This document shows, piece after piece, positions 1 through 8,094 of a stretch of DNA of 64,000 bases. How positions within the stretch are numbered: position 1 is the first letter of the stretch; every line of letters starts with the position of its first letter. Location: assembly GCF_001513975.1 (NCBI RefSeq), contig NZ_KQ947990.1, positions 422,336-486,335 of the forward strand, read 5' to 3'. The stretch is from Streptomyces curacoi (GTDB lineage Bacteria > Actinomycetota > Actinomycetes > Streptomycetales > Streptomycetaceae). Under the pieces are notes generated by a model, which had not been told where the DNA came from, did no database searches, and was given only the letters and a program-made list of their open reading frames with translations. The translations under genes were made by a program, and so were the position numbers.

Positions 1-1239
1 CTGCGTGACATGCGGGGCACGCGGCAGCACGGTGCGCTTGTTGCGGTGGGTGTGGCCCGCGTGATGGAGGAAGACGCCCGGCGCGGACGCGTAGGCGTCG
101 AGGACGGCGCGGGCCTGGCGGCGGTCCAGGCACTGGCCGCGGGTCACCGGGAAGACCGAGTCCCGCACGGTCAGCGGATGGTGGCCGAACACCAGCGTCG
201 GCTGGTCCGGCTGCTCCCGCAACCGCGCCCGGAACCATGACAGTTGCTCCGGCCCGAGCCCGCCCGAGTCGGCGCCGTTGCCGCTCTTGACGTAGGTGTC
301 GAGGCCGATGACGCGCAGCCCGCCGAGGTCCTGGGCGAAGTAGCCGGGCCCGCGGCCGTCGAGGAAGGCGGTGTGGAAGGCGCCGTCCGGGGAGCGGTCG
401 TGGTTGCCGCGTACGACGAAGTAGTCCCGCCCGTGGGTGCCGAACCCGTCCAGGATCCGCCGTGCCTCGTCGAGGTCACGGGCCGCGCCGCCCGCCGAGA
501 TGTCGCCCCCGGCCAGCAGCAGGTCCGCCCCGCGCCGCCGGGCCTCCTCGACCAGGGCACGGCTCATGACCTCCGGGTAGGGCGCGCGCCCCGGCTGCTG
601 CGGCACCCCGCGCAGCAGGGGCAGACCGCCCACCAGACCGGCGGTGGTCTCGCCGAGGTGCAGGTCGTTGCAGAGCGCGACCGACAGCAGGTGCCGGCCG
701 GGCGGGGGCTGCGGGGTGGTGAAGGAGTACGGCCCGCCGCGCGAACCGAGCCCGAACGCCGACGTGCCCACCGCGTTGCCGCGCACCAGGTGCAGCGGGG
801 TGGGCGTGGCGGCCACGCCCCGTGAGCGGGCCTGGTAGTAGTACGTCTGCCCCGGCTCCAGATCCGTGAGCTCGACCTGGTGATGGGCGGTCGGCCCGTC
901 CTCGGCCGCGACCCGGTTGAGCCGGGCGGGATGGGTGCCGTAGACGACCTCGCCCTCGGTGATCGCGGGGAGTGGATGGCCCAAGCCGTCGTCCGTGCCC
1001 GGTATCCCGGTGTACCAGGTGATGATCGCGCGGTCCTCGGTGAGGGTGACCAACTCCAGGTTCACCGCGGTCAGGTCGTCGGGGTGCGGTGAGCGCGCCC
1101 GCTGCACGGCGGCGGCCGTCCGCAGCAGGGCAGGGGCGAGACGGGCACCGGAACGCAGCACCTCGCAGGGGCCGGGCAGGGCCGACAGGGCCGACAGGGC
1201 CGCGAGGGCGGGGAGGTGGGCGGAGAAACAGCAGCGCAT
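1..1239 (-). CDS. Calcineurin-like metallophosphoesterase with N-terminal fibronectin-like domain, 3' end outside window
   Basis: Seen: a leftward frame opens at the ATG at 1239 and is still open at base 1, so 413 codons are visible and the C-terminus is missing. The first ~25 residues contain a repeated LSAL unit made by a GGGCCGACA DNA repeat. Residues ~50-190 resemble the N-terminal domain of purple acid phosphatases (ELTDLEPGQTYYYQ). The rest carries the metal-binding blocks of calcineurin-like enzymes in order: NDLHLGE, GGDIS, RGNHDR, FGHHPL, GHTHRN. Known: these blocks hold a dinuclear metal centre that cleaves phosphomonoesters or diesters. Inferred: a phosphohydrolase of unknown substrate. 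No clear signal peptide is visible, so the compartment is uncertain. A GAGG lies just upstream of the ATG. Confidence 0.85.
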   Translation of the reverse strand, partial: MRCCFSAHLPALAALSALSALPGPCEVLRSGARLAPALLRTAAAVQRARSPHPDDLTAVNLELVTLTEDRAIITWYTGIPGTDDGLGHPLPAITEGEVVYGTHPARLNRVAAEDGPTAHHQVELTDLEPGQTYYYQARSRGVAATPTPLHLVRGNAVGTSAFGLGSRGGPYSFTTPQPPPGRHLLSVALCNDLHLGETTAGLVGGLPLLRGVPQQPGRAPYPEVMSRALVEEARRRGADLLLAGGDISAGGAARDLDEARRILDGFGTHGRDYFVVRGNHDRSPDGAFHTAFLDGRGPGYFAQDLGGLRVIGLDTYVKSGNGADSGGLGPEQLSWFRARLREQPDQPTLVFGHHPLTVRDSVFPVTRGQCLDRRQARAVLDAYASAPGVFLHHAGHTHRNKRTVLPRAPHVTQ

Positions 1240-1304
1240 GTCCTCGATGTGGCCCGGGGCGGTTAACGGGGGAGGTGGCGGTGGCGGCGGGGCCAGGTCC
1301 GGTG

Positions 1305-1340
1305 CGCGACATCTCCACGGAACGCGACATCTCCATGGAA
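1305..1340. repeat. 18-bp tandem direct repeat in the 1240-1498 intergenic region
   Basis: Two adjacent 18-bp copies beginning CGCGACATCTCCA differ at one base (ACGGAA versus ATGGAA). They lie between the phosphoesterase and the divergent two-TM gene, where both promoters must be. The rest of 1240-1498 shows no gene that I can support. Confidence 0.6.
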
Positions 1341-1498
1341 GCAGGGCGAAGGCGGTCACCGAAGCGAATGTGCCGAGTCTCACTGATCCCAAGTTGCGGT
1401 CTTTGCCCCCGCTGCGACCGTCTTCGCTCCGCCACTACGGCCGTTCCCGCTCTCCCACTACGATCAGGTGAGCGAGAGCACACCGAGGGGGCGGGTCA

Positions 1499-1948
1499 GT
1501 GACGGCGCTGAGCGAGGGGTCGGACACCGGAGTCGGCGGCGGGGCACCGCTGGAGCCCGACCGGATCAAGCATCTGGAGTTCATCCAGGCGACGATCACG
1601 CGGCTGGGGACCAACTCCTTCCTGGTGAAGGGCTGGGCGCTGACCCTGGCCGCCGGTCTGCTCGCCCTCTCCGCCAGCCGGCTGAGCTGGCACATCGCGA
1701 CCGTCGGCGTGCTGCCGCTGCTCTGCTTCTGGTACCTGGACTGCTTCTTCCTGCGCCAGGAGAGGGCCTTCCGCCGGCTCTACGACGACGCCCGGCAGCC
1801 CGACAGCACGGTCGAGGTGCTGTCCATGAACGTGCGGCCGTACCTGGCGCAGATGCCCTGGCCGGAGGTCTGGGTGACGCCGACGCTGCTGCTGTTCTAC
1901 GCGCCCCTGCTGCTCGCCGACCTCGCGCTGCTCGCGCTCGCCCTGTAG
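1499..1948 (+). CDS. Small two-TM membrane protein, possible TIR-associated family
   Basis: Seen: 149 residues from GTG 1499. Two hydrophobic spans are present at about 44-80 (WALTLAAGLLALSA and the following segment) and 120-149 (TLLLFYAPLLLADLALLALAL region). A conserved-looking N-terminal block reads HLEFIQATITRLGTNSFLVK, and a middle block reads FWYLDCFFLRQERAFRRLYD. From memory this pattern belongs to a widespread unnamed family that often lies near TIR or other immune-type genes; I could not search this. Context: a TIR-domain membrane protein begins 500 bp downstream on the same strand, separated by one gene on the opposite strand. Function unknown; a membrane partner or effector for the TIR protein is inference only. 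Confidence 0.8.
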   Translation: MTALSEGSDTGVGGGAPLEPDRIKHLEFIQATITRLGTNSFLVKGWALTLAAGLLALSASRLSWHIATVGVLPLLCFWYLDCFFLRQERAFRRLYDDARQPDSTVEVLSMNVRPYLAQMPWPEVWVTPTLLLFYAPLLLADLALLALAL

Positions 1949-1964
1949 GGCCCCGGCCGCGAAC

Positions 1965-2417
1965 TCACCGCCCCGGACGGCCGATCGCCGCGCAGACGCG
2001 GGCGGCGAGGGCGTCCGCCGCCGGGTCGTCCTCGTCCCGGAACCCGGCTCCCTTCGGGGGCCAGATGGGACCCATCGGGTCGCCGGGCCGGCGCGGTACG
2101 AGATGCACATGGGTGTGGAAGACGGACTGTGAGGCGGCCGCGCCCGCGGAGCTGATGACGTTCATGCCGTCGGGCCGGAGGACCGCGCGCAGCGCGCCGC
2201 CCACCAGCAGCACGGTGCGGAAGAGGTGCTGAGCCGCCGTCTCGTCCATCGCCCACAGGTCGGCTGAGTGCGCTCTGGGCACCACGAGGGTGTGCCCCCG
2301 GGTCGCGGGCGCCAGCGGGAAGAAGGCGAGGGTGTGCGCGTCCTCGTACACCACGCGCGCCCCGCCGGTGCCGGCGGCGATCTCGCAGAAGGCGCAAGCC
2401 TGTTCACGGGCGTCCAT
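1965..2417 (-). CDS. HIT-family nucleotide hydrolase/transferase
   Basis: Seen: 150 residues from ATG 2417, preceded by AGGGA. The histidine-triad motif is present as HTHVHLVPR, with the upstream N-terminal CAFCEIAAG block that normally carries zinc-binding or structural cysteines. RGHTLVVPRAH is the second typical block. Known: HIT proteins hydrolyse nucleoside 5'-phosphoramidates or dinucleoside polyphosphates through the middle histidine. It is cytoplasmic by composition. It sits alone on this strand between the two-TM gene and the TIR gene; its start is 31 bp from the divergent TIR start, so the two promoters overlap. The exact substrate cannot be read from sequence. Confidence 0.9.
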   Translation of the reverse strand: MDAREQACAFCEIAAGTGGARVVYEDAHTLAFFPLAPATRGHTLVVPRAHSADLWAMDETAAQHLFRTVLLVGGALRAVLRPDGMNVISSAGAAASQSVFHTHVHLVPRRPGDPMGPIWPPKGAGFRDEDDPAADALAARVCAAIGRPGR

Positions 2418-2448
2418 GGATCTTCCCTGTCGCTCTAGGGTGTGCGGC

Positions 2449-3924
2449 GTGGGCGGCATCTTCATCAACTACCGCAGGGGCGATCACGAAGACGTCGTGC
2501 GGGAACTGTACGACCGGCTCGAACAGTATTTCGGCGAGGACCAGGTGTTCCGGGATGTCGCGTCCATCGTGCCGGGGCAGCGGTACCCGGACACGCTGCG
2601 CGCGCGGGTGGCGGACTGCGAGGTCCTGCTCGTGGTGATCCACGAGGGCTGGACGGACACGCGGGACGAGTCGGGGACACGGCGGCTGGACCGCCCGGAC
2701 GACTGGGTCCGCCAGGAGATCGAACAGGCCCTGGGCGCCGGCCGGACCGTCATCCCCCTCCTCCTCGACGACGCCGAACCGCCGAAGCCGACCGAACTCC
2801 CGTCCGGCGCCCGCGACCTGGCGCACCGCCAGGCCCAACGCCTGCGCGTGCGACGGTTCCGGCACGACCTGAACGAACTGGTCGCCGTACTGGAGTCCCG
2901 GGTGGCGCCGACCTGGCGGCCCGTCCCGGCACCACCGCAGCGCGCCGTCCCGGGCGGCGGCAGGTGGCCGACCGCCGGCACGGCGGTGCTCGCGGCCGGA
3001 ATCCTCCTCGGCGTGCCCGCGATCGACTGGGGCGACGGCTGGGTGACGGCGGACGACCTTCCGTTCCCGCTGTACGCCGCCTCGTGGTCGCTGCTGCTGA
3101 TGAGCGCGCCCCTGGTGGCGGTCGGCGTGGTCCACGGCCCGCTGTGCCGCCGTATCGACGCCTGGGAGCGCGAACTGCACAAGGTCAAGTACCGGACGTA
3201 CCTGGGGCAGACCTGGCCGGTCGCCATGGCGGTGGCTCTCGTCTCGGTGATCGGCGGCCTCTCGGCGCAGGGCGAGGCGGGGGCCCTGGCGTCCTGGGGC
3301 GTGGTGCTGTGCGCGATGCTCGGCGTGGCTCGCGGGACCGCCACCCTCATCCGGCTCCAGCGGCGGGACAGGGACCTGTGGACGAGGTGGCCGCAGGAGC
3401 TTTCCAACCGGGTGTCCCGGCAGGAGCTGCGGCGGGCGGTCGTACGCCTGGAGGTCCGGATGAGCGGGTGGGCGCGACCGCTGTCGCGGGAGCAGCGGGA
3501 GAAGGCCGCGTGGGAACTCGCCGAGATCGGCCGTGCGTCGGGGCGGATGGCGCAGGAGGCCGCGCGGGCCCGCATGGGCTGGCTGGTCCAGGACCACCCC
3601 GTCCGGCTCGGCTGCTACGTCCTGTGGCTGACGCTGACCGCGGCGCTGTTCCTGGCGGCGGGGCTGGCCTACCGCGCGGCGGGCCTGGGCACGGTGCGGC
3701 TCTACGCCGCCATGGCCGGCGCGGTGCTGATCGGCGCCGCGATGTCGCTCGGCACCATGGAGATCTCCTACCGCCGGCAGCGCCGCACACGCACCGAACT
3801 GGTACGGGAAGTCGCCGAGCGGACCGGCCTGCTGGCCGGACGGCTGACCTCCCTGAGCTCGCCTGCCCGCACCCGGCCGTCCGCCCCCGCCCCGCGGCCC
3901 GAGGAGTTCGCCGAACCCGACTAG
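2449..3924 (+). CDS. TIR-domain protein with C-terminal transmembrane region
   Basis: Seen: 491 residues. GTG 2449 is preferred over GTG 2440 because AGGG at 2437-2440 is 8 bp upstream of it. Residues 2-150 form a TIR domain: GGIFINYRRGD opening, VFRDVASIVPGQ loop, LLVVIHEGW strand, and DDWVRQEIEQAL, where Glu90 occupies the place of the catalytic glutamate of NAD-cleaving TIRs. A Pro-rich linker follows. About six hydrophobic spans lie at ~177-192, 208-228, 256-272, 280-296, 387-407 and 416-436, with a charged cytoplasmic stretch at ~300-380. Known: bacterial TIR domains are NAD hydrolases or cyclases, often in phage defence. Inferred: a membrane-tethered TIR sensor/effector. A housekeeping role cannot be excluded. 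Confidence 0.88.
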   Translation: MGGIFINYRRGDHEDVVRELYDRLEQYFGEDQVFRDVASIVPGQRYPDTLRARVADCEVLLVVIHEGWTDTRDESGTRRLDRPDDWVRQEIEQALGAGRTVIPLLLDDAEPPKPTELPSGARDLAHRQAQRLRVRRFRHDLNELVAVLESRVAPTWRPVPAPPQRAVPGGGRWPTAGTAVLAAGILLGVPAIDWGDGWVTADDLPFPLYAASWSLLLMSAPLVAVGVVHGPLCRRIDAWERELHKVKYRTYLGQTWPVAMAVALVSVIGGLSAQGEAGALASWGVVLCAMLGVARGTATLIRLQRRDRDLWTRWPQELSNRVSRQELRRAVVRLEVRMSGWARPLSREQREKAAWELAEIGRASGRMAQEAARARMGWLVQDHPVRLGCYVLWLTLTAALFLAAGLAYRAAGLGTVRLYAAMAGAVLIGAAMSLGTMEISYRRQRRTRTELVREVAERTGLLAGRLTSLSSPARTRPSAPAPRPEEFAEPD

Positions 3925-3979
3925 TCGGCGACGCCCTGCGAGGCGCACCCTGGAAGCAGAGATTCCGGAGGTGATCGTC

Positions 3980-4255
3980 ATGATGCACACCGCAGTGGGA
4001 TGGCATGTCGAGCTGGAGTTCCTGGAGGACGACCAGCACACGCGGGCGGTCGCGCTGGTGCGCCTGCCAGACGGCTCCGAGGTTCGGGCCCACGGACACG
4101 CCACTCGGCACCACACGGACGCGAATCAGCCAAGGGTCGGTGAGGAGATCGCCGGCGCCCGGGCACTGAACGAGCTGGCGATGCAGCTGCTCACCAAGGC
4201 GCACGGCGAGATCGACGCGGCGTCCGGGCGCACCTCGCACCCGATCCACGTGTGA
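3980..4255 (+). CDS. DUF1876 domain protein
   Basis: Seen: 91 residues. ATG 3980 is chosen because GGAGG at 3967-3971 is 8 bp upstream; an in-frame GTG at 3971 overlaps that ribosome site and is rejected. The protein fits DUF1876 (Rv2632c-like): WHVELEFLEDDQ, AVALVRLPDGSEVRAHGHA, and the IAGARALNELAMQLL helix. Known: members are small alpha/beta proteins of actinobacteria with no assigned function. It starts 55 bp after the TIR gene and may be cotranscribed with it, but many Streptomyces encode this family elsewhere, so a functional link is weak. It converges with the next gene. Confidence 0.85.
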   Translation: MMHTAVGWHVELEFLEDDQHTRAVALVRLPDGSEVRAHGHATRHHTDANQPRVGEEIAGARALNELAMQLLTKAHGEIDAASGRTSHPIHV

Positions 4256-4274
4256 GCCGGTACGCCCGGCCCGC

Positions 4275-5435
4275 CTAACCGTCGAGGGAGGCTCGCACCG
4301 CCCTTATCAGCCCCTGCGCCCTCGGATCCGCCGTCACCGTCTTGCGGAAGCCGTTCGTCACATAGCCGAACGCGATCCCCGCGTCCGGGTCGGCGAAGCC
4401 GAGGGCGCCGCCGCGGCCGGGATGGCCGAAGGAGCCCGGGCCCAGCAGGGGGGACGCGGTGCCGTGCAGCATGTAGCCGAGGCCGAAGCGGGTGCCCACG
4501 ACCAGGACACGGTCCGGGCCCGCCGACTCCTCGGCCCGCGCCAGTTCCACCGTCGCCGGGTCGAAGAGCCGTACGCCGTCGACCTCGCCGATCAGCGCCG
4601 CGTAGAAGCGGGCCAGACCGTCGGCCGTCGCGATGCCGTTGGTCGCGGGGAGGGCGGCGGCGCGGTAGGCCGGGTCGTTCTGGTCGGGGAACGGGGTGAT
4701 GGCGGCGAACGCGCGGCGGGTGAGGGAGTCCGGGTCGTCGTAGGCCGCGGTGACCGAGCGCTTCGGACGCGAGCGCAGCCCGCCCGCCGGCTCGGGCCCC
4801 TCGACCCGGCCGGTACGGCCCACCCGGCCCGCCTCCGACTCCGGCAGCCCCAGCCACAGGTCGGCGCCCAGCGGAGCGGCGATCTCGGCCGCGATCCACT
4901 CGCCGGCCCACCGCCCGGTCACCCGCCGCACCAGCTCGTCCAGCAGCCACCCGTAGGTCAGCGCGTGATAGCCGTGGTCGGTGCCCGGCTCCCACACGGG
5001 GGCCTGCGCGGCCACCGCCTCGGGTCCGCGGTGCGGGTCCAGCGCCTCCTCGGGCGTGAGCGGACGGTCGAGGACCGGCAGCCCGGCGCGGTGGTTCAGC
5101 ACATGCCGCACCAGCAGCCGCTCCTTGCCGTGCGCCTTGAACTCCGGCCAGTACTCGCCCACCGGCGCGTCCAGGTCCAGCTCCCCGCGCTGGTGCAGCA
5201 GCAGGAGTACGGCCGCGGCGACGCCCTTGGTCGCCGAGCGCACGACCTGTGCGGTGCCCCTCAGCCACGGCTGCGTGCCGTCGACGTCCTTCGCGCCGGC
5301 CCACAGATCGACGACCCTGCGCCCGTCCCGGTACACGGCGAGGGCCGCGCCGCGCTCCCCGAGCGAGCTGAAGTTCCGTACGAACGCTTCCCTGACCGGC
5401 TCGAAGCCCTCGGCCACTGTGCCGTTCACGTCCAC
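4275..5435 (-). CDS. Serine hydrolase of the beta-lactamase/esterase (EstB-like) fold
   Basis: Seen: 386 residues from GTG 5435, with GGAGGGAGT six bp upstream. The SxxK nucleophile motif is S67-A-T-K70 (RSATKG). The second active-site region reads GYHALTYGWL, with Tyr156 in the Y-x-N position, and the third is near the C-terminus as FGHPGRGGALGF. No signal peptide is visible, which favours a cytoplasmic esterase over a secreted beta-lactamase. Known: this group includes EstB/LovD-type esterases and acyltransferases. Inferred: an esterase or acyltransferase of unknown substrate. It lies 94 bp upstream of nothing obvious on its own strand; a perfect palindrome GGCCGTACGGCC occurs at 5489-5500 in its leader. 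Confidence 0.87.
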   Translation of the reverse strand: MDVNGTVAEGFEPVREAFVRNFSSLGERGAALAVYRDGRRVVDLWAGAKDVDGTQPWLRGTAQVVRSATKGVAAAVLLLLHQRGELDLDAPVGEYWPEFKAHGKERLLVRHVLNHRAGLPVLDRPLTPEEALDPHRGPEAVAAQAPVWEPGTDHGYHALTYGWLLDELVRRVTGRWAGEWIAAEIAAPLGADLWLGLPESEAGRVGRTGRVEGPEPAGGLRSRPKRSVTAAYDDPDSLTRRAFAAITPFPDQNDPAYRAAALPATNGIATADGLARFYAALIGEVDGVRLFDPATVELARAEESAGPDRVLVVGTRFGLGYMLHGTASPLLGPGSFGHPGRGGALGFADPDAGIAFGYVTNGFRKTVTADPRAQGLIRAVRASLDG

Positions 5436-5529
5436 GCCCGTACTCCCTCCGCGACTGTCCCGTGCGCCTTCGACAGCCATCCCAACACGGCCGTACGGCC
5501 TTGGATTCCGTTGTGTGGCCGACGTCTCG

Positions 5530-5979
<450 letters not shown>

Positions 5980-6033
5980 GGCTGGCCCTCCCCCAGAAGC
6001 CGTATCAATGTGCGCCTCCGTCACGCGGGCGCA

Positions 6034-6059
6034 CAAGTACATCGTGCACAAGGTACTTG
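6034..6059. promoter_or_regulatory. Candidate OhrR operator upstream of ohr
   Basis: An inverted repeat, CAAGTAC at 6034-6040 and GTACTTG at 6053-6059, is separated by 12 bp that include GTGCAC. GCACAAGTAC and GCACAAGGTAC also form a direct repeat. It lies 55 bp upstream of the ohr start, in the only gap between ohrR and ohr. MarR-type OhrR proteins bind such dyads. A second dyad, GGTAAC at 6062-6067 with GTTACC at 6077-6082, lies next to it. Confidence 0.55.
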
Positions 6060-6109
6060 CCGGTAACGAAGCTGCCGTTACCAGGGGGTGGAAACCGCGG
6101 GTAACCGGG

Positions 6110-6580
6110 TCAGCGGGCGCGGTGCGCGGCGGCTTCCGCCCGGTCCGCCAGCCGCCACAACTCCTCGCGCAACCGGGCGACCTCCGGCTCACCGAGCTGC
6201 GTCGCCGCGAGCAGCGCGCCGGGCACGCATGCCGCGCGCTCCCGCAGCTCCAGCCCGCGCTCCGTCGGCGCGACGAGCACCGACCGCTCGTCCCGCGCCG
6301 ACCGCTCACGCCGTACCAGGCCCGTCGCCTCCAGCCGTTTGAGCAGCGGGGAGACGGTGCCGTAGTCCAGCCGCAGCGCCGCCGCCAGCTCCTTCACCGT
6401 CGTCTCGCCGCGCTCCCACAGCACCAGCAGGACCAGGTACTGCGGGTAGGTGAGCCCGAACTCGTCGAGGAGCGGGCGGTACGCGGCCGTCACCGCGCGG
6501 TGGGCGGCGTACAGCGCGAAGCACAGCTGCTCGTCCAGCAGCGGTGAAGCGCCCTCCTTCGCGGGCTTCTCGTTCGTCAC
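6110..6580 (-). CDS. ohrR: MarR-family organic peroxide sensor OhrR
   Basis: Seen: 156 residues from GTG 6580. The peroxide-sensing cysteine is Cys20 in the EQLCFALYAA block, as in one-Cys and two-Cys OhrR proteins. The winged helix follows: TVKELAAALRLDYGTVSPLL and the wing RDERSVLV. A further Cys occurs in the C-terminal half (RAACVPG), which could serve as the resolving cysteine. Known: oxidation of the sensor Cys releases OhrR from DNA and derepresses ohr. Context: the GTG overlaps the stop of the cbiO ATPase (GTGA, 6577-6580), so ohrR looks translationally coupled to a metal transporter, which is unusual. The ATG at 6588 was rejected because it is out of frame. Confidence 0.93.
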   Translation of the reverse strand: MTNEKPAKEGASPLLDEQLCFALYAAHRAVTAAYRPLLDEFGLTYPQYLVLLVLWERGETTVKELAAALRLDYGTVSPLLKRLEATGLVRRERSARDERSVLVAPTERGLELRERAACVPGALLAATQLGEPEVARLREELWRLADRAEAAAHRAR

Positions 6581-7335
6581 GCGCCCATTGTCACGGAGCG
6601 TGGATCGAAGCCGAAGGGCAGCTCCAGGCGGTGGGCCCGCATCAGCCCGTCGTCGGAGAGCAGCTCGCCGGTGGGCCCGTCCGCGGCGATCGTGCCCTCG
6701 CTCAGGATCAGGGAGCGCGGGCACAGCTCCAGGGCGTACGGCAGGTCGTGCGTGACCATCAGGACGGTCACGTCCAACGAGCGCAGGATGTCGGCGAGTT
6801 CGCGCCGTGAGGCCGGGTCGAGGTTGGAGGACGGCTCGTCCAGCACGAGGATCTCCGGCTCCATCGCCAGCACGGTCGCCACCGCCACCCGGCGCCGCTG
6901 GCCGAAGGAGAGGTGGTGCGGGGGGCGGTCCTTGAATTCCTGCATGCCGACCTGCCCCAGAGCACGGTCGACACGCTCCTCCAGGTCGGTCCCCTTGATC
7001 CCGGCCGCCGCCGGCCCGAACGCCACGTCCTCGCGCACGGTCGGCATGAAGAGCTGGTCGTCCGGGTCCTGGAAGACGATGCCGACCTTGCGCCGGATCT
7101 CGGCCATGTTCTTCCGGTCCACGGGCAGCCCGGCCACCCGCACGCTGCCCACCCCGCCGCTCAGGATGCCGTTGAGGTGCAGCACGAGGGTCGTCTTGCC
7201 GGCGCCGTTCGGCCCGAGCAGCGCGACCCGCTCGCCGCGCGCGATGGAGAAGTCCACGCCGAACAGGGCCTGGTGGCCGTCGGGGTAGGCGAAGGCGAGG
7301 CCGGAGACCTCCAGGGAAGCGGAAGCAGTGCTCAC
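6577..7335 (-). CDS. cbiO: Energy-coupling-factor ABC transporter ATPase (CbiO type)
   Basis: Seen: 252 residues from GTG 7335, which overlaps the upstream permease stop by four bases (GTGA); an in-frame ATG at 7344 is an alternative start. Walker A is GPNGAGKTT (residues ~41-49), the Q-loop is VFQDPDDQLFMP, the signature is LSFGQRRRVA, Walker B is ILVLDEPSSNLDP, and the H-loop is VTHD. Known: in group I ECF transporters this ATPase drives uptake of cobalt or nickel with CbiM and CbiQ. Only one ATPase is present, so it is expected to act as a homodimer. It is the third gene of a leftward cbiM-cbiQ-cbiO-ohrR array. Confidence 0.93.
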   Translation of the reverse strand: MSTASASLEVSGLAFAYPDGHQALFGVDFSIARGERVALLGPNGAGKTTLVLHLNGILSGGVGSVRVAGLPVDRKNMAEIRRKVGIVFQDPDDQLFMPTVREDVAFGPAAAGIKGTDLEERVDRALGQVGMQEFKDRPPHHLSFGQRRRVAVATVLAMEPEILVLDEPSSNLDPASRRELADILRSLDVTVLMVTHDLPYALELCPRSLILSEGTIAADGPTGELLSDDGLMRAHRLELPFGFDPRSVTMGA

Positions 7336-8093
7336 AGGGTCCATCCCAACACGCAGACGACGAGGGCGGCGAAGGGCAGCGCGAGGGCGTACGACCACTG
7401 CGCCCGGGACGCGGTCACCTCGTCGATCACCGGCATCGAACCGGCGTACCCACGGCTGACCATCGCCAGATGCACGCGCTCGCCGCGCTCGTAGGACCGG
7501 ATGAACAGCGCCCCCGCCGACTTGGCGAGCACGCCCCAGTGCCGGACGCCCTTCGCCTCGAAGCCGCGCGACTCACGGGCGATGCGCATCCGCCGCATCT
7601 CGTCGGTGATGACATCGCCGTACCGGATCATGAAGGACGCGATCTGCACGAGGAGCGGCGGCAGCTTCAACCGCTGGAGGCCGAGCAGCAGTTCACGCAG
7701 CTCGGTGGTGGAGGCGAGGAGGACGGAGGCGGCGACGCCGAGGGTGCCCTTGGCGAGCACGTTCCAGGCGCCCCACAGCCCGTTGACGCTCAGCGACATG
7801 CCCAGCACCTCGACCCGCTCGCCCTCCGCCACGAACGGCATCAGCACGGCGAACGCCACGAACGGCACCTCGATCAGCAGCCGCTTGAGCAGAAAGCCGG
7901 CGGGCACGCGCGCGGCGTACGCGACGAGCGCGAGCAGCACGGCGTACAGCCCGAACGCCCACATCGCCGCCCGCGGCGTCGACACCACGACCACCACGAA
8001 CGCGAACGTGGCGGCGAGCTTGGCGTGCGGGGGCAGGGCGTGCACGGGCGAGTGCCCGTGCCGGTAGAGCCTGTGCGCGTGCCCGGCGCCCAT
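7332..8093 (-). CDS. cbiQ: ECF transporter transmembrane (T) subunit CbiQ
   Basis: Seen: 253 residues from ATG 8093, one base after the cbiM stop (TGA-C-ATG). Hydrophobic spans lie at about 30-48, 50-66, 75-92, 110-130 and 232-250. The coupling-helix motifs ARESRG and SRGYAG are the two A-R-G type signatures that contact the ATPase. Known: CbiQ transmits ATP-driven movement to the substrate-binding subunit CbiM. Tight spacing with both neighbours supports a single operon. Confidence 0.92.
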   Translation of the reverse strand: MGAGHAHRLYRHGHSPVHALPPHAKLAATFAFVVVVVSTPRAAMWAFGLYAVLLALVAYAARVPAGFLLKRLLIEVPFVAFAVLMPFVAEGERVEVLGMSLSVNGLWGAWNVLAKGTLGVAASVLLASTTELRELLLGLQRLKLPPLLVQIASFMIRYGDVITDEMRRMRIARESRGFEAKGVRHWGVLAKSAGALFIRSYERGERVHLAMVSRGYAGSMPVIDEVTASRAQWSYALALPFAALVVCVLGWTL

Positions 8094-8094
8094 G

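Noticed and set aside
476..1483. 335-codon minus-strand frame near the left end
   Set aside because: It is a shifted frame over the phosphoesterase gene; the frame starting at 1239 carries the metal-binding motifs.
6586..6588. ATG as the ohrR start
   Set aside because: It belongs to the cbiO frame and reaches a stop after three codons; GTG 6580 gives the correct OhrR frame.
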